Shown here: piece by piece, positions 34,401 through 45,277 of the stretch
Numbering within the stretch: the stretch's first letter is position 1
Layout: each line of letters starts with the position of its first letter
Origin: Aralia elata
Lineage: Eukaryota; Streptophyta; Magnoliopsida; Apiales; Araliaceae
Reading direction: 5' to 3'
DNA: 64,000 nt
NCBI GenBank assembly: GCA_034770075.1
Contig: CM068380.1
Location: forward strand, 38,954,695-39,018,694
Program-made: the position numbers and the translations under genes
The notes under the pieces: model-generated
What the model was told of the DNA's origin: nothing
The model's input: only the letters and a program-made list of their open reading frames with translations
Database searches by the model: none

Positions 34401-35934
34401 ACCAATGTGGTAGCCGATTGATGATGTTGACAGCTCAAGAGGAACTGATCAAGGATATGGAAAGACTGGAGTTGGAGGTCAAGTATTCGACGAATGCAGA
34501 CGAGAAACTGTTCGCGGTAGAGGCGAGTCCGACTTTATTAGACAGGATAAAGGAGGCTCAAGGGAGCGAATCTCAGAAGGAGAAAACTTGAAGTACAAAG
34601 TTGATAGCACGGGACTGCTAAGGTTTGAAGGAAGGATCTGGATACCGATGGTTCCGGAGTTGAGAGAAGAGATTTTGCAAGAAGCTCATTCTACAAAGTA
34701 TTCGATACACCCTGGTAGTACCAAGATGTATCAGGACTTGCGCCGACACTTCTAGTGGCTGAACATGAAGAGGGAGGTTGCGGAATGTGTTGGGCGATGT
34801 CTGACATGTCAAACGGTAAAAGCGGAACATCAGAAATCGGGTGGACTGCTACAACCACTGGATATTTCGGAGTGGAAGTGGGAGCATATCACGATGGATT
34901 TCGTGACGGGGCTTCCACCAACTCACAAAGGTTACGACGCGATCTGGGTGATCGTGGATCGTTTAACTAAATCTGCACATTTTCTACCGATCAAGATAAG
35001 GTACAATTTGGAGCAGCTAGCAAAGTTATATGTGAAAGAGATCGTGTCACGACATGGAGTACCGGTATCTATTATATCTGACAGAGATCCGCACTTCACG
35101 TCGAATTTCTGGAAGAGCTTACAAGAAAGGTTGGGAACCCAGTTGAGGTTGAGTACGGCATATCATCCTCAAATTGATGGGCAGAGCGAACGAACGATTC
35201 AGACGCTTGAGGACATGCTTAGAGCATGTGTGATGGATTTTAAAGGCAACTGGGACGATCACCTACCATTGGTGGAGTTCGCCTATAATAACAGTTATCA
35301 TGCAAGTATTGGCATGCCGCCATACGAAGCATTATACGGGAGGAAGTGTCGAACACCTCTGTGTTGGGACGAAGTCGGTGAACGAAGACTGTTAGGGCCT
35401 GAAATGGTGCAGCAGACTGTGGATGTCGTCAAGGTGATAAGAGCTCGATTGGTAGCGGCTCAGGATCGACAGAAGAAATACGCCGATTTGCATCGTCAGA
35501 AACGAGACTTTGAAGTTGGCAGCTTTGTATTTTTGAAGGTATCTCCCTGGAAAGGGAAGATCAGATTTGGGAAGAAGGGAAAATTGAGTCCCAGGTTCGT
35601 AGGACCATTTGAAGTTTTAAAGAGGGTAGGTGAAGTGGCGTACGAGGTAGCTCTACCTCCTGAACTGGAGCATATTCATAATGTGTTTCACGTTTCTGTG
35701 TTGCGGCCATATAAACCCGACTACAAGCATGTGATATCCTATGAACCAATTCAAATGGAGAAGGACTTATCATATGAGGAGATTCCTATCCAGATATTAG
35801 ATAAGAAAGAACAGAAGTTAAGAAATAAGGTCATTCATTCGGTTAAAGTACTTTGGAGGAACCACGCAGCTGAAGAAGCTACGTGGGAGCTAGAAGAGAA
35901 GATGAGGAAGAATTATCCGCATCTTTTTGAGTGA
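31477..35934 (+). pseudogene. gag-pol of element C, broken by stops and two deletions
   Basis: Starts MAPRGRPRNQRVEE. Gag has a short CEKCGRNHFGEC motif and two zinc knuckles, CFNCGQPGHFSPQC and CFSCGASDHQKKDC. Protease reads LFDSRATCSFVS: the catalytic-loop Gly of DSG is Arg. RT has FIDDILVYS (33652-33678), RNase H VVYSDASHKGLG. Integrase (from about 34700) is open to the end with a DDE core and STAYHPQIDGQSERT, then a chromodomain-like tail (HSVKVLWRNHAAEEATWELE). In-frame stops: TAG 32059, TGA 32263, TAA 33487, TAG 34411, TAG 34753. Two small deletions near 34400 and 34570, the first changing frame and the second restoring it, remove linker residues between RNase H and integrase. Not able to make a full polyprotein. 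Confidence 0.92.
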
Positions 35935-35986
35935 ACCCGTTAAGTTTTCCGTACCTAGACTGTAATTCTGGGGACAGAATTCTTAT

Positions 35987-35999
35987 AAGGGGGGGAGGA
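35987..35999 (+). promoter_or_regulatory. polypurine tract of element C
   Basis: AAGGGGGGGAGGA (with the last T before the LTR) sits directly ahead of the 3' LTR. Confidence 0.8.
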
Positions 36000-38900
36000 T
36001 GTAACGACCGGAAATTCTGAAATTTCCTTGTAATTCGAATTTTTAAATATTAATGAATATTTTATATTTTATTAATATTACATTTGTGTTACGTGTTTAA
36101 AGGTTGTGTGACAATCTGGATTATGTGAATGCATGAAATTTTACGTGTTATAGTTTTGTTTAAGTGAATAATTGATTTCGCGTAGCGTCGCTAAATCACT
36201 ATTCACGAGGCACGTTTCCCGAGGTACTATTCATGCCAGATATTTTTGTGTCTTTTTCGATGTTAATAAATTTTATAAATACGTGTATGCGTACGAATAA
36301 TTTTTCCAAGTGTCGGGAAATTTATTTGAGCTGATACGTGATTTTATCCGTATCCGAAATGTGCTATATGGGTATTCCGAATAAATGGACAAATCCCGTA
36401 ATAATTATTTTTACCCATCCCAATATTTATGGTAATACCCATTTTAATTTTGGGTAGAGTTATTTACCAGTTTTGGTACAAAAGTGGGAGTTTTCGGATA
36501 TATTTTTGGTGTTTTCGGTATTTATTTTGGCTTGTTATTTCAAGTGGGAACCACCAAACCATTTTCCACCAATCAAATTGCTAGAAAATGAGGAGAGAGA
36601 AGGGGGGTTGCCGGCAAGTTTGAATTTTGGCCAACCTTGAGCACCAAACCCATTTTCTCCTTAATTCACTCCTCCACTCCCCCATTCCATTCAATCATTC
36701 ACTCTCTCTTGCACTCTACACTCTTCCCATTCCCATCAACTGATAGAGAGAGAGAAAGAGAGAGAGAGCTGCAAAGAAGGAAGAGGAAGAAGTCGCCGGA
36801 GTTCGCCGGAAAAAGGAAGAACTCGTCGGAAAAGAAAGGAGGAAGAAGAAGAAGGCACGGGTGGAGGAACCAAGCAAGAAGGACCTTCAAAATCAAGCCT
36901 AGCCAAGCTTCTTAACCTGTAGGAAGGATTTACAGAGGTAAAACCCCAACCAAATCCTTTCCATTTGATTTCTTGTTAAGCTTTTCAAGTTTTCTTAGTT
37001 TTGAACTCTTAAGCTTGTGGGTCGGATTTTTGGCGATTCTTGGTGTTTTTGTTTGTTGTGATTGTTTATAAATGTTGTTAAGAGGTTATGTAAGCCATTA
37101 ATAACATCAAAGTGGAACAAAAATGCAAGAAATCCTTACATTGGCTTAATGGAGCAAGAACAATGGACTTTGGACATGAACTTGGACATTCGGACTTTTT
37201 AGAGGACTGTAGAGCTATGATTTTGTGTTTGTTAATTTTATTTGTTGCTATGGTGTTGTAGTTCCATGGGTTACGAAGCTAACCCAGTTGGAATGGAGTA
37301 AAAAGGAGTTAAAACGAGTTCGTAGTAATGATTTTTGTAAAACTTGTTAAGAACTCGAAGAACAGAGTATGAACTTTACACTTTGGCCTAATATTTGACC
37401 ATGTTAATGTTAATGGGTAGCTCTGCATTTTTGATATGTTGTAGCCCCATGAATTAGGAGTCCATAGAGTCCGAAATGGACCAATTTGAACGTGTATTGA
37501 AGAAGATATGAAGATCGGAGTGAAAGGAGGTCGAAGTCGCGAAGCTGGTGCAATTTCTTACCTGGGATACAGCCGGTTGAGCGCCGACAGCGCTCATTTT
37601 AAGGCCATTTGAGCGCTGGCCGCGCTGGGGCTGCAGTTTGGTAGACAGTTTTGACGCCCTTTACTAAAATGTCCATAACGTTTGCATACGAACTCGGATT
37701 GAGATGATTCAAGATGATTCGGAAAGAGAACGAGTAGCCCTACAACTTTCGTTATTTAAGTTTTTCGATTTGAGACCTGTATCATGGCCTAAATTAGCCA
37801 TTTATAGGACTGATGCGTAATTGGGGTCAATCGGAGGGCGTCGGGCATGCGCATTTGCACACGTGATGCCCCCGACCTTGTAAAGTGATGTTCTAACCTT
37901 CATAACATGATTATTATGATTTATAATGATACTTAGCATTAACCAATAGGTATTAGATAAATCAAATGGGCGTGTTAGACGTACGCAATTGCGTGTCGCT
38001 CGGGCATTCGAATAGGCAAGTTGGGCGTATAGACGTGCAAGCGTCGTAACGCCGTAACTAGTGGGCATAACCTTGTTTAATATTTTGTTTATTATTTGAA
38101 TGGGACATTATAGAGTTGTGTAAACAAATATTTGGTATTCCGTATGTGACTAATTGTATGTGAATATGTACCTAATTGTGTAGGATATTAAGGAGCGTGT
38201 GTTGTAATACTGTAGCAGCGCTTCAGGCAAGTTTCCTAACGCTTGTCTAACCCTTGTGTTGGGCAAGTTTCCTAACTTCATTCTTTCTATATATTGAATG
38301 CAAGTTTCCTTACTCTAGCTCAATTTAATATTGGGCAGGATTTCTCAACCGTACAACTTTTGTTTATTGCGCGAGTTATTTATTGATTGAGCAATCATTC
38401 TATATTATTGCAAGTTTTGTGACTCAATTGGAGTTATTAATTTCAAATTATATTAGTGGATTAATTATTTTCAATTACCCCACATCAAGGATAAATTATT
38501 GATATTCGCAGCTTATACATTTGAATTCATTATCTGTTGTTGGACTGTGAAACGTTTAAGTTTTTCATTCATGAACTGTTTAAGGAGATAGTCTACGCCA
38601 TTTGTTTCGGCTAGACCCATACAAGTTATTATTTTAAAAGCTATCCAAACCGATTGTTGGTGCGGATTCTTGGACTGAGAGAGCAACCCTTATTAGGGGA
38701 TTATAATGTGTCGGTTATTCGATGCAGTCAGAGTTAAATGTTATGCATATACATGGTGTACGAGAGGCTGATCCCCTCGAGTACAACTGACGGGGCCAGG
38801 TTTTAAAAGAGTTAGTCGAATGATTGACTCTTTGGCCAAAAGTTCATGGTCGGTTGGACCACTCAGCAGTAAATAATCATTATTCATTGTTTCATTTGAA

Positions 38901-39346
38901 CTTTGATTATGTCATTTCAGCTATGTCATCAATGTTCATAAATTGTTGATCTATGCAGGTATTACTCTTATTCATTCATGATATATCTCCATTCTTGCTT
39001 TTAAACTTGCTGAGCAAAGTAGTTGCTCACCCTTGCTATATCATGAACCTATTGCAGCTAAGCTGGGGAGTTCCAAAGCGGACAAAGGCAAAGGAAAGCT
39101 TAAGGAATAGTTATATGTACTATCCTGATATGTAATTCGTGGAATCATTTTTGTATTATTATGGTATTCTGCGATGTATTTATTTAAGGTTATAGACCTT
39201 GGGACCGTAGTAAACCTTTTGTAATGAACAACATATGTTTATTTTATTCCGCATTAGTTGATTTATGTTGTTTAGAGGTGTATGGATATATTGTATCGTG
39301 AGCACCAAATTCGAGGTATTGGTACCTGAATTTGGGGGGTGTCACA
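36000..39346 (+). mobile_element. 3' LTR of element C
   Basis: 3,347 bp, TGTAACGACCGG to GGGTGTCACA, about 99% identical to the 5' LTR. Differences are denser in the first ~1 kb; about 28400-29030 of the 5' copy has none by eye. Followed by target duplication GGTAC and the resumed integrase of element A. Confidence 0.93.
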
Positions 39347-39351
39347 GGTAC

Positions 39352-39889
39352 CCTCAGTACAAGAATTGAAAGATGAAATACTGAATGAAGCCCATAGTTC
39401 TAAGTTCGTTGTACATCCAGGTAGTACAAAAATGTACACGGATTTAAGCCGACACTTTTGGTGGTCTAACATGAAAAGAGAAATAGCGGAATGGGTAAGT
39501 AAATGTTTAATGTGTCAATGGGTTAATGCTGAACATCAAAACCGAGTGGATTACTACAGCCCTTAGAAATTCCTGAGTGGAAATAGGAACATATTACAAT
39601 GGACTTTATAGTAGGTCTTCCAAATACACCGAAAGGTCACAATGTCATTTGGGTAATTGTAGATCGTCTTACCAAGTCAACTCATTTTCTACCCATAAAA
39701 GTTAACTTCAGTCTTGACCAGTTAGCCAAACTTTAAATCAATGAAATTATTTTTAGACATGGAGTCCTTATTTCTATAGTATCCGACCGAGATCCCTGAT
39801 TTACTTCAAACTTTTGGACAAGTCTCCAAAAACACTTAGGAATCCAGTTGAGATTAATCATAGCTTATCACCCATAAACTGACGGTCAG
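39352..39889 (+). pseudogene. integrase remnant of element A, right of insertion C
   Basis: Continues the frame cut at 26670: VPSVQELKDEILNEAHSSKF, then HPGSTKMYTDLSRHFWW and CLMCQ of the HHCC zinc finger. After a stop near 39566 it reads on through a degenerate DDE core (VDRLTKSTHFLP, SDRDP) with more stops and ends at the position of DGQ, where element E begins at 39890. Confidence 0.85.
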
Positions 39890-40858
39890 TGTAATGTCCA
39901 GTAAATTTTTAAACATTGTATTGATTTATTTTGATATATGAAATTCATTTTATTTAATTTTATGAATTTAATTGGACCCATGTAGGTATTATTAATTAAT
40001 TATCTAAATATATGGTCCAATAATTTTCTTGGCATTAAAGGGGCTCATTAATAGTTTGATTAAATTAGTGAGTTAACCCTAAGATTTGATTTGCAAGAAA
40101 TTTAGGAAAAATTAATAAATAAATTCATTTTATTAAATAATTCGAATCAAGAATTATTGGTAAAACAAATATTTAACTAATTAATTGAATTAATTATTCA
40201 ATTAAAATGATAAGAGCATAATGTTATTTTGATTGGACTGGCCCATTTCTTTTCCTTTTATTTTATTTGTTCAAACCGGCCCAACCCTATTGGGTTGAGC
40301 CCAATCCCTAAATCCAATCGGTTTGAAATAATCTCAATCGGGTGGATCCATTCTCTTTCATTCCAGTCGAGTTGCTTCAATTGGGGCTGGGGATATATCA
40401 GAACTAACGAAATCAATTGGGAAAGAAAACCAAACGAGATCAAGACCCTCAAATCAAACCCTCAGACCAGTTAGCAACGGGAAGAAAGAATAGGGGTAGG
40501 CCTAGCCGAACCCAATCAATCGAACGAAACCCAACCCTTCAGTCAATCATCGAGCGAGAGACGGGAGCAAGGCACCGGCGACAGCTCGAACCAGACGGAC
40601 GGCGTGAAGATCGACCGGCGGACTGTTCAAAGTTCAAGGCAGTTAATCGAAGCGACCGAGCGCTCCGTCGGCGGACCAAGGGTTCCAGAAAATCAGGGAG
40701 TCGACCGGCGACGTGACCGTGGCAGCGCAAGGCTCGAGGGCGACCGAACCAGTGCATCGGATGGGGTGATGTGGACCATCAGGGGTGCCTCCTTCCTACC
40801 AACGGTCCTTGGAAAATCGATTGGGGTAATACCCAATTGATTTGGGTAATTTTCCTTC

Positions 40859-40866
40859 TATAAATT
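40859..40866 (+). promoter_or_regulatory. TATA box in 5' LTR of E
   Basis: TATAAATT preceded by TTTTCCTTC. The same box is at 63039-63046 in the 3' LTR of E and on the minus strand at 61759-61752 in element D. Confidence 0.55.
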
Positions 40867-41389
40867 GAGCCCCCATCCCCTATACCATAGATGCCGAATC
40901 CTTTGTTTTGTGAGTTTCAAATTAGAAAATTTAGGGTTTGAAATCTCAGAGAGGGAAAATTTATTAGTGAATGACCGACTGGGTTGTGTACTGTGGGAGA
41001 AGGAGGAGGACAACGGCGCGATCAAACCCAAGGTATAGAAATGGGTTATTAAGCTACTGTAATGGTTTTGTTTGATTTAGGTTACACTGTATAGTATTGT
41101 AACTACTTGGGTTTGAAACTCAGAACATTGTACTATAATTTTTGGGAAATCTGGTAATGTGATATTGGGTATTATATTTTCTATTGTTAGTTGTATACTT
41201 GGATTGTATTGCTTGTACTGTTGTTGGGAATCTGTTGTGATGAACCCTAAGGTTCGACAGTCTAACCTTGTGATTTGGTTTAACCAACACAGTGTTGTAA
41301 GATTCACCAAATGTTTGATGAAAGGCTTAAACTAGGTAGTGTGAGTATCCGTGTCAGTAGCTTTACTGGGAATCAAATGTTGGCGTAGT

Positions 41390-42340
41390 GATTAATTAAT
41401 TGATTTGGGTTAATAATATACTTGTAAATTAATTAGTTACTATAACTAATAAATAAAATCAATAAAGTAATTATTTATTATCAATGAATAATAAATAAAG
41501 ATAATAAACATTTAATTATTACTGATAATAGTAATTAAATAAAGTTAATAAATTAATTATTTATTATTTAATAATGAATAAAGATAATAAATATTTAACT
41601 ATTATTTGATTAATAATTAAATAATAATTAAAAATGAATAAATTAGTAAGATAATAAATATTCAATTATTATTTAACTAATATTAAATAATAATTAAGTA
41701 TGAATAGATTAATAAATAAAGATAATAAATATTTAATTATTATTTGAGTAATAATAATTAAGTATGAATAAAAATTTATAAATGAATTATTTATTATAAA
41801 TAAAGATAATAAATATTTAATTGTTATTTAATTAATATTAAATAATAATTAAGTATGAATAAAGTAATTATTTATTATTTATCAATAAATAATAAATAAA
41901 GATAATAAATATTTAGTTATTGTTTAAATTAATATTAAATAATAACTAAGTATGAATAAAGTTAATAAAAGTAATTATTTATTATTTATCAATAAATAAT
42001 AAATAGAGATAATAAATATTTAATTATTGCTATTCAATAATAATTAAGTATGAACCGAATTAATAAAGTACGTATTTATTATTTACTTAAGTATGAATAA
42101 AGGTAATGAAATAATTATTTGTTATTATTTATTAACAATAAATGAAGATAATAAATATCTAATTATTATAATTAGGTATGAATAAGTTAATAAGGATAAC
42201 AATTACTTAATCATTAATGAAATAATGATTAAGTACGAGGGAGATTAATAAGTTAATTATTTATTTTCGGCTCTTAATAGATAAAGATAATAAATACCTA
42301 ATGATTATTTAATGATAATTAAGTGTATGTGTAGAATTAC
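41390..42340. repeat. AT-rich palindromic tandem array in 5' LTR of E
   Basis: Roughly ten degenerate units of 80-110 bp containing AAAGATAATAAATATTTAAT, AATAATTAAGTATGAATAAA and the inverted repeat TTATTATTTATCAATAAAT. The same array is at 63590-64000 in the 3' LTR and, in reverse, at 60120-61045 in D. Confidence 0.8.
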
Positions 42341-43466
42341 TACATCTTATTAAAGTTGAATAAGGAACAAGAATAATAATTACTCAATTACTCTTAAGGG
42401 TAAATAGTAATTAAGTGTAATTAAATAAGTAATCAACTATTATTTAGTTGTCATTAAACCATGATGAATTTATTATTCTAATAATAAATAAAGATTATTC
42501 ACCCATATTTAGAGACAATAAGGGTAATAATCTGAACATTCGAAGAATAGTAATCATGATTAGCTAACAATTATTTTAATAGCTAAAGGTCATTAATTAA
42601 TTTCTGTTTAGCTAATGTAAAATAGTAATTAAATGTAGATGGTGAAGTATTACCTGTTAGATAAATGGTATAGTGAGGTGTGCCATTATATAACAATGCC
42701 ACATTAATTGATAAGTCGACTTTATCCAATGATAGGTCACTCAAGATCAATTAATTAAAGCTAAATTTATCTGTAGCTGAGCAATCAGACAAGTTCCCTA
42801 ATTCCATTCTTTCAGTATATTGAATGCAAGTTCTATCTTACTCAACTTTTACATTGAGCAATATTTCTAAACCTTATACATTATTTTTAATTCGTGCAAA
42901 AGGTATATATTATTGCAAGTTATTCTTTAAGCTTGAATCTTATCTCCAAGCATGTCTTAAGTGGTCTAATTACTTTTAAAATTATTCCACATCTACGTAT
43001 TCATTGGCATTCGCACTTGTGCATTTGAATTCGTATAATTATTCAAGTTCTGAAATTCACGAACTATTCATGATTAAGTCTGAACCCTTGTCTCGGTCAG
43101 GCACGTATGTAAGAATTTATAAAAGCTATCCGAACCAATCAACGGTAAGGATTCTTAGACTGAATGAACACCCCTTTTATTATAGGGGAGTACCCCAGGT
43201 ACCGTATATAAGGTACAACAAGCGGAATTAAATGTTATGCATACACATAGCGTACGCGAGGCTGATCCCCTCAAGTACTTATTCTGTAGCCAGTAACCAG
43301 AGGGTCAACTAGCTATTGACTCCTTTGGAAGTTAATGTTCAAAGTCTATTTGACTATCTCTTGCTCTAAAAGCACTTAAAGTTCTTGCTTCTAATAATTA
43401 TTGAATTCCCTTTATATATCCCTTTCATCATGATATAATCCTTATTGTTGTACTTTAAAACTTGCT

Positions 43467-43483
43467 GAGCAAACTCGTTGCTC
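43467..43483 (+). other. conserved hairpin in the 3' part of the LTR (E copy)
   Basis: GAGCAA-ACTCG-TTGCTC: the same stem as in C with a different loop. Confidence 0.6.
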
Positions 43484-43827
43484 ATCCTTGCTATATCATG
43501 ACTCCATTGCAGCTAAACCCGAGACGTCAGTGAAGAACAAAGGGAAGGAGAAGATGAAGTGATAGACTTCTTGTAGCAGATTTTCATTTTATGAATAGTT
43601 AATTTCTGTTAATGTAATTTAAACCTTGATAGTTATTTAGGGTATGGATTTATGTAAGTGTTTAAGGTTATTGTGTTCTGGGACTAGTAACACCTACTTA
43701 ATGAACAACATATGTTTATTATATTCCGCATTTTTAGTTAATATATGTTATTGAAGGTGAATGATGTGTTGGATCGTGATGACCGGATCCGGGTATTTGG
43801 AGACCCGAATTTGGGGGCGTCACAGGT

Positions 43828-43839
43828 TGGTATCAAAGC
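43828..43839 (+). promoter_or_regulatory. primer-binding site of element E
   Basis: TGGTATCAAAGC, shortly after the LTR end. Confidence 0.8.
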
Positions 43840-44057
43840 AGTAGGTTATAAACTTTAGGATCACGAAACCTAGGTTATAACCTTCATAGTAAACTCGTAT
43901 TGAGTGTTAGGAGATAAGTCGAGGAGATTTATTATATGTGGTTATGATGAATTGGGGAATTCATCGAGTCAAGTAGTACCCAATGAAATATAATTTCATT
44001 TCTTCAATGAATATATTTTATTGCTGTACTAATGTTGATTTTCGGTGTGATTGTAGG

Positions 44058-44888
44058 ATGACTGACATAGGTGGGACCAATGGAGCCCAAGAGGAGGAGA
44101 CATTCCTAGATATACCTGTAGTTGATGAGCAGTTGGTGGGGTATGCTCCTATTGCCCCAGAGGTACCACTGGAGGAGTCCAAGCCAGAGGAGGACTATCA
44201 GAGGGAGCTACCAGAGCCGGTTATAGGTGGAGTCATGAGGTCCGGTAGTCAGGACCCGGATGCTGAGGAGGACGACCCCAAGACCGGGGGAGAGGAGCCA
44301 CCTGCTTATGTTGATGGCATGGGGTCCACTGCTGACGATATCATTGAGGGACTGACCAGCAGGAGCGAGGAGCTGGAGGCTCGGATAGCTCATCTGGAGG
44401 AGCAGAACCAGACCCACCAGATTACAGAAGACCAGTATAGAGACCTAGCCTACCAGCTCGAGCATGACTTGGGAGTGGCGAAGGTACAACTGCAGGGTTA
44501 CGAGTCCTCAGCGCAGCAGATCGGACCACTGCTACATCAGCTTGTGGCCCGGAACGCTGAGCTAAGAGAGAGGCTGGAGCAGAAGGATCTGCAGATCGCC
44601 CACCTGAAGGCCAAACAGGAGGCCATGAGGTTCGAGGCTGGGCTGGAGGTGTCTACGAGGATGCATGTCAGGGAGGCCTGGGTCAAGGAAGCCAGAAGGG
44701 TTGATCAGTTAGAGGACCAGCTGGAGGCCAGAGCAGTGAGGGTAGAGACCTTAGGATATGCTTTAGATGCAGCCTACAGGAGGCCCCGGACTGAGGTAGG
44801 GGAGTCTAGCCGCTTTGTTCGTCGCAGGACATTGGGTGGAGCATTCTCTTCTGGTCAGCAGGCACGGATTCGTCATGACGTGCAGTGA
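44058..44888 (+). CDS. ORF0 of element E: acidic/coiled-coil accessory protein, 276 aa
   Basis: Open from ATG 44058 (MTDIGGTNG). The frame extends upstream to 43983, but MTDIG is the start shared with D and directly follows GTGTGATTGTAGG, an acceptor-like sequence. N-terminal ~95 residues are acidic (EEDYQRELPEP, DPDAEEDDPKTGGEE). The block EEPPAYVDGMGSTADDIIEGL is followed by a long heptad region (SEELEARIAHLEEQNQ, ARNAELRERLEQKDLQIAHL) to about residue 240, then a basic tail (RRPRTEVGESSRFVRRR). About 85% identical to the D copy by eye, same length; less like C. No known family recognised; function unknown. No stop occurs although the gag-pol behind it has eight. Confidence 0.77.
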   Translation: MTDIGGTNGAQEEETFLDIPVVDEQLVGYAPIAPEVPLEESKPEEDYQRELPEPVIGGVMRSGSQDPDAEEDDPKTGGEEPPAYVDGMGSTADDIIEGLTSRSEELEARIAHLEEQNQTHQITEDQYRDLAYQLEHDLGVAKVQLQGYESSAQQIGPLLHQLVARNAELRERLEQKDLQIAHLKAKQEAMRFEAGLEVSTRMHVREAWVKEARRVDQLEDQLEARAVRVETLGYALDAAYRRPRTEVGESSRFVRRRTLGGAFSSGQQARIRHDVQ

Positions 44889-45277
44889 CGTGATATGATG
44901 GTTGTTTTGTCTTTAATATAGTCAGTCCCACTTTTTGTTATATTAGGGACGTATTCATGTTTGTCTTGTGAAACTTTATATTTGTATTTATGCTTGGGGT
45001 AGCAGTTACACCCCAACTTTTGTGGTCTTTAGGGATGAAAGGTTAGGATTCCCCACTTTTGTCTCAGGGGGAATGATTGATAGGGCACACAGTGGCGCAT
45101 TTACAGAAGTATGCCACAGGTTTAGTCTTTGTAACAAAACAGTGGTATATGAATATAAATGCAGATGTTTCACTTAAATCAAATGTGTTGATAGATATTT
45201 TACCCTTGATTGCTGATTTTAATGACATATTGTGTAAAATATAAAACTATAGGTAAAAGTCGGCTAGAATTCAAATC
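44889..45277 (+). other. spacer between ORF0 and gag in E, with hairpins
   Basis: CCC..GGG at 44927-44948, CCCC..AGGG at 45011-45034 and CCCC..GGGG at 45051-45071, the same series as in C. Spacer length is nearly the same as in C and D. No frame of note. Confidence 0.6.

Larger units (their letters stand above)
26671..39346 (+). mobile_element. element C: complete Tekay-like chromovirus, 12,676 bp, coding region broken
   Basis: LTR 26671-30018, Met primer site, ORF0, gag-pol, polypurine tract, LTR 36000-39346. Flanked by GGTAC at 26666-26670 and 39347-39351. It interrupts the pol of element A: the integrase reading frame of A resumes after it. By-eye comparison of the LTRs finds about 40 differences in 3.35 kb (about 1.2%), mostly transitions, so the insertion is recent. 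The Tekay/Del call rests on the three-part gag knuckles, RT type, the C-terminal chromodomain-like block, the long LTRs and the primer. Confidence 0.93.
39890..43824 (+). mobile_element. 5' LTR of element E
   Basis: 3,935 bp, TGTAATGTCCAG to GGGGGCGTCACA. It has a GC-richer block at 40430-40800, TATAAATT at 40859-40866, a TTAGGGTTT (telo-box complement) at 40931-40939, and an extremely AT-rich palindromic tandem array at about 41390-42340. The last kilobase matches the LTR end of C in plan (hairpins at 43252-43278 and 43467-43483). Confidence 0.92.

Noticed and set aside
40417..40840. GC-richer open frames in the LTR of E, repeated at 50402-50614
   Set aside because: LTR U3 sequence upstream of the TATA box; the frames are short, overlap in several phases and differ between LTR copies.
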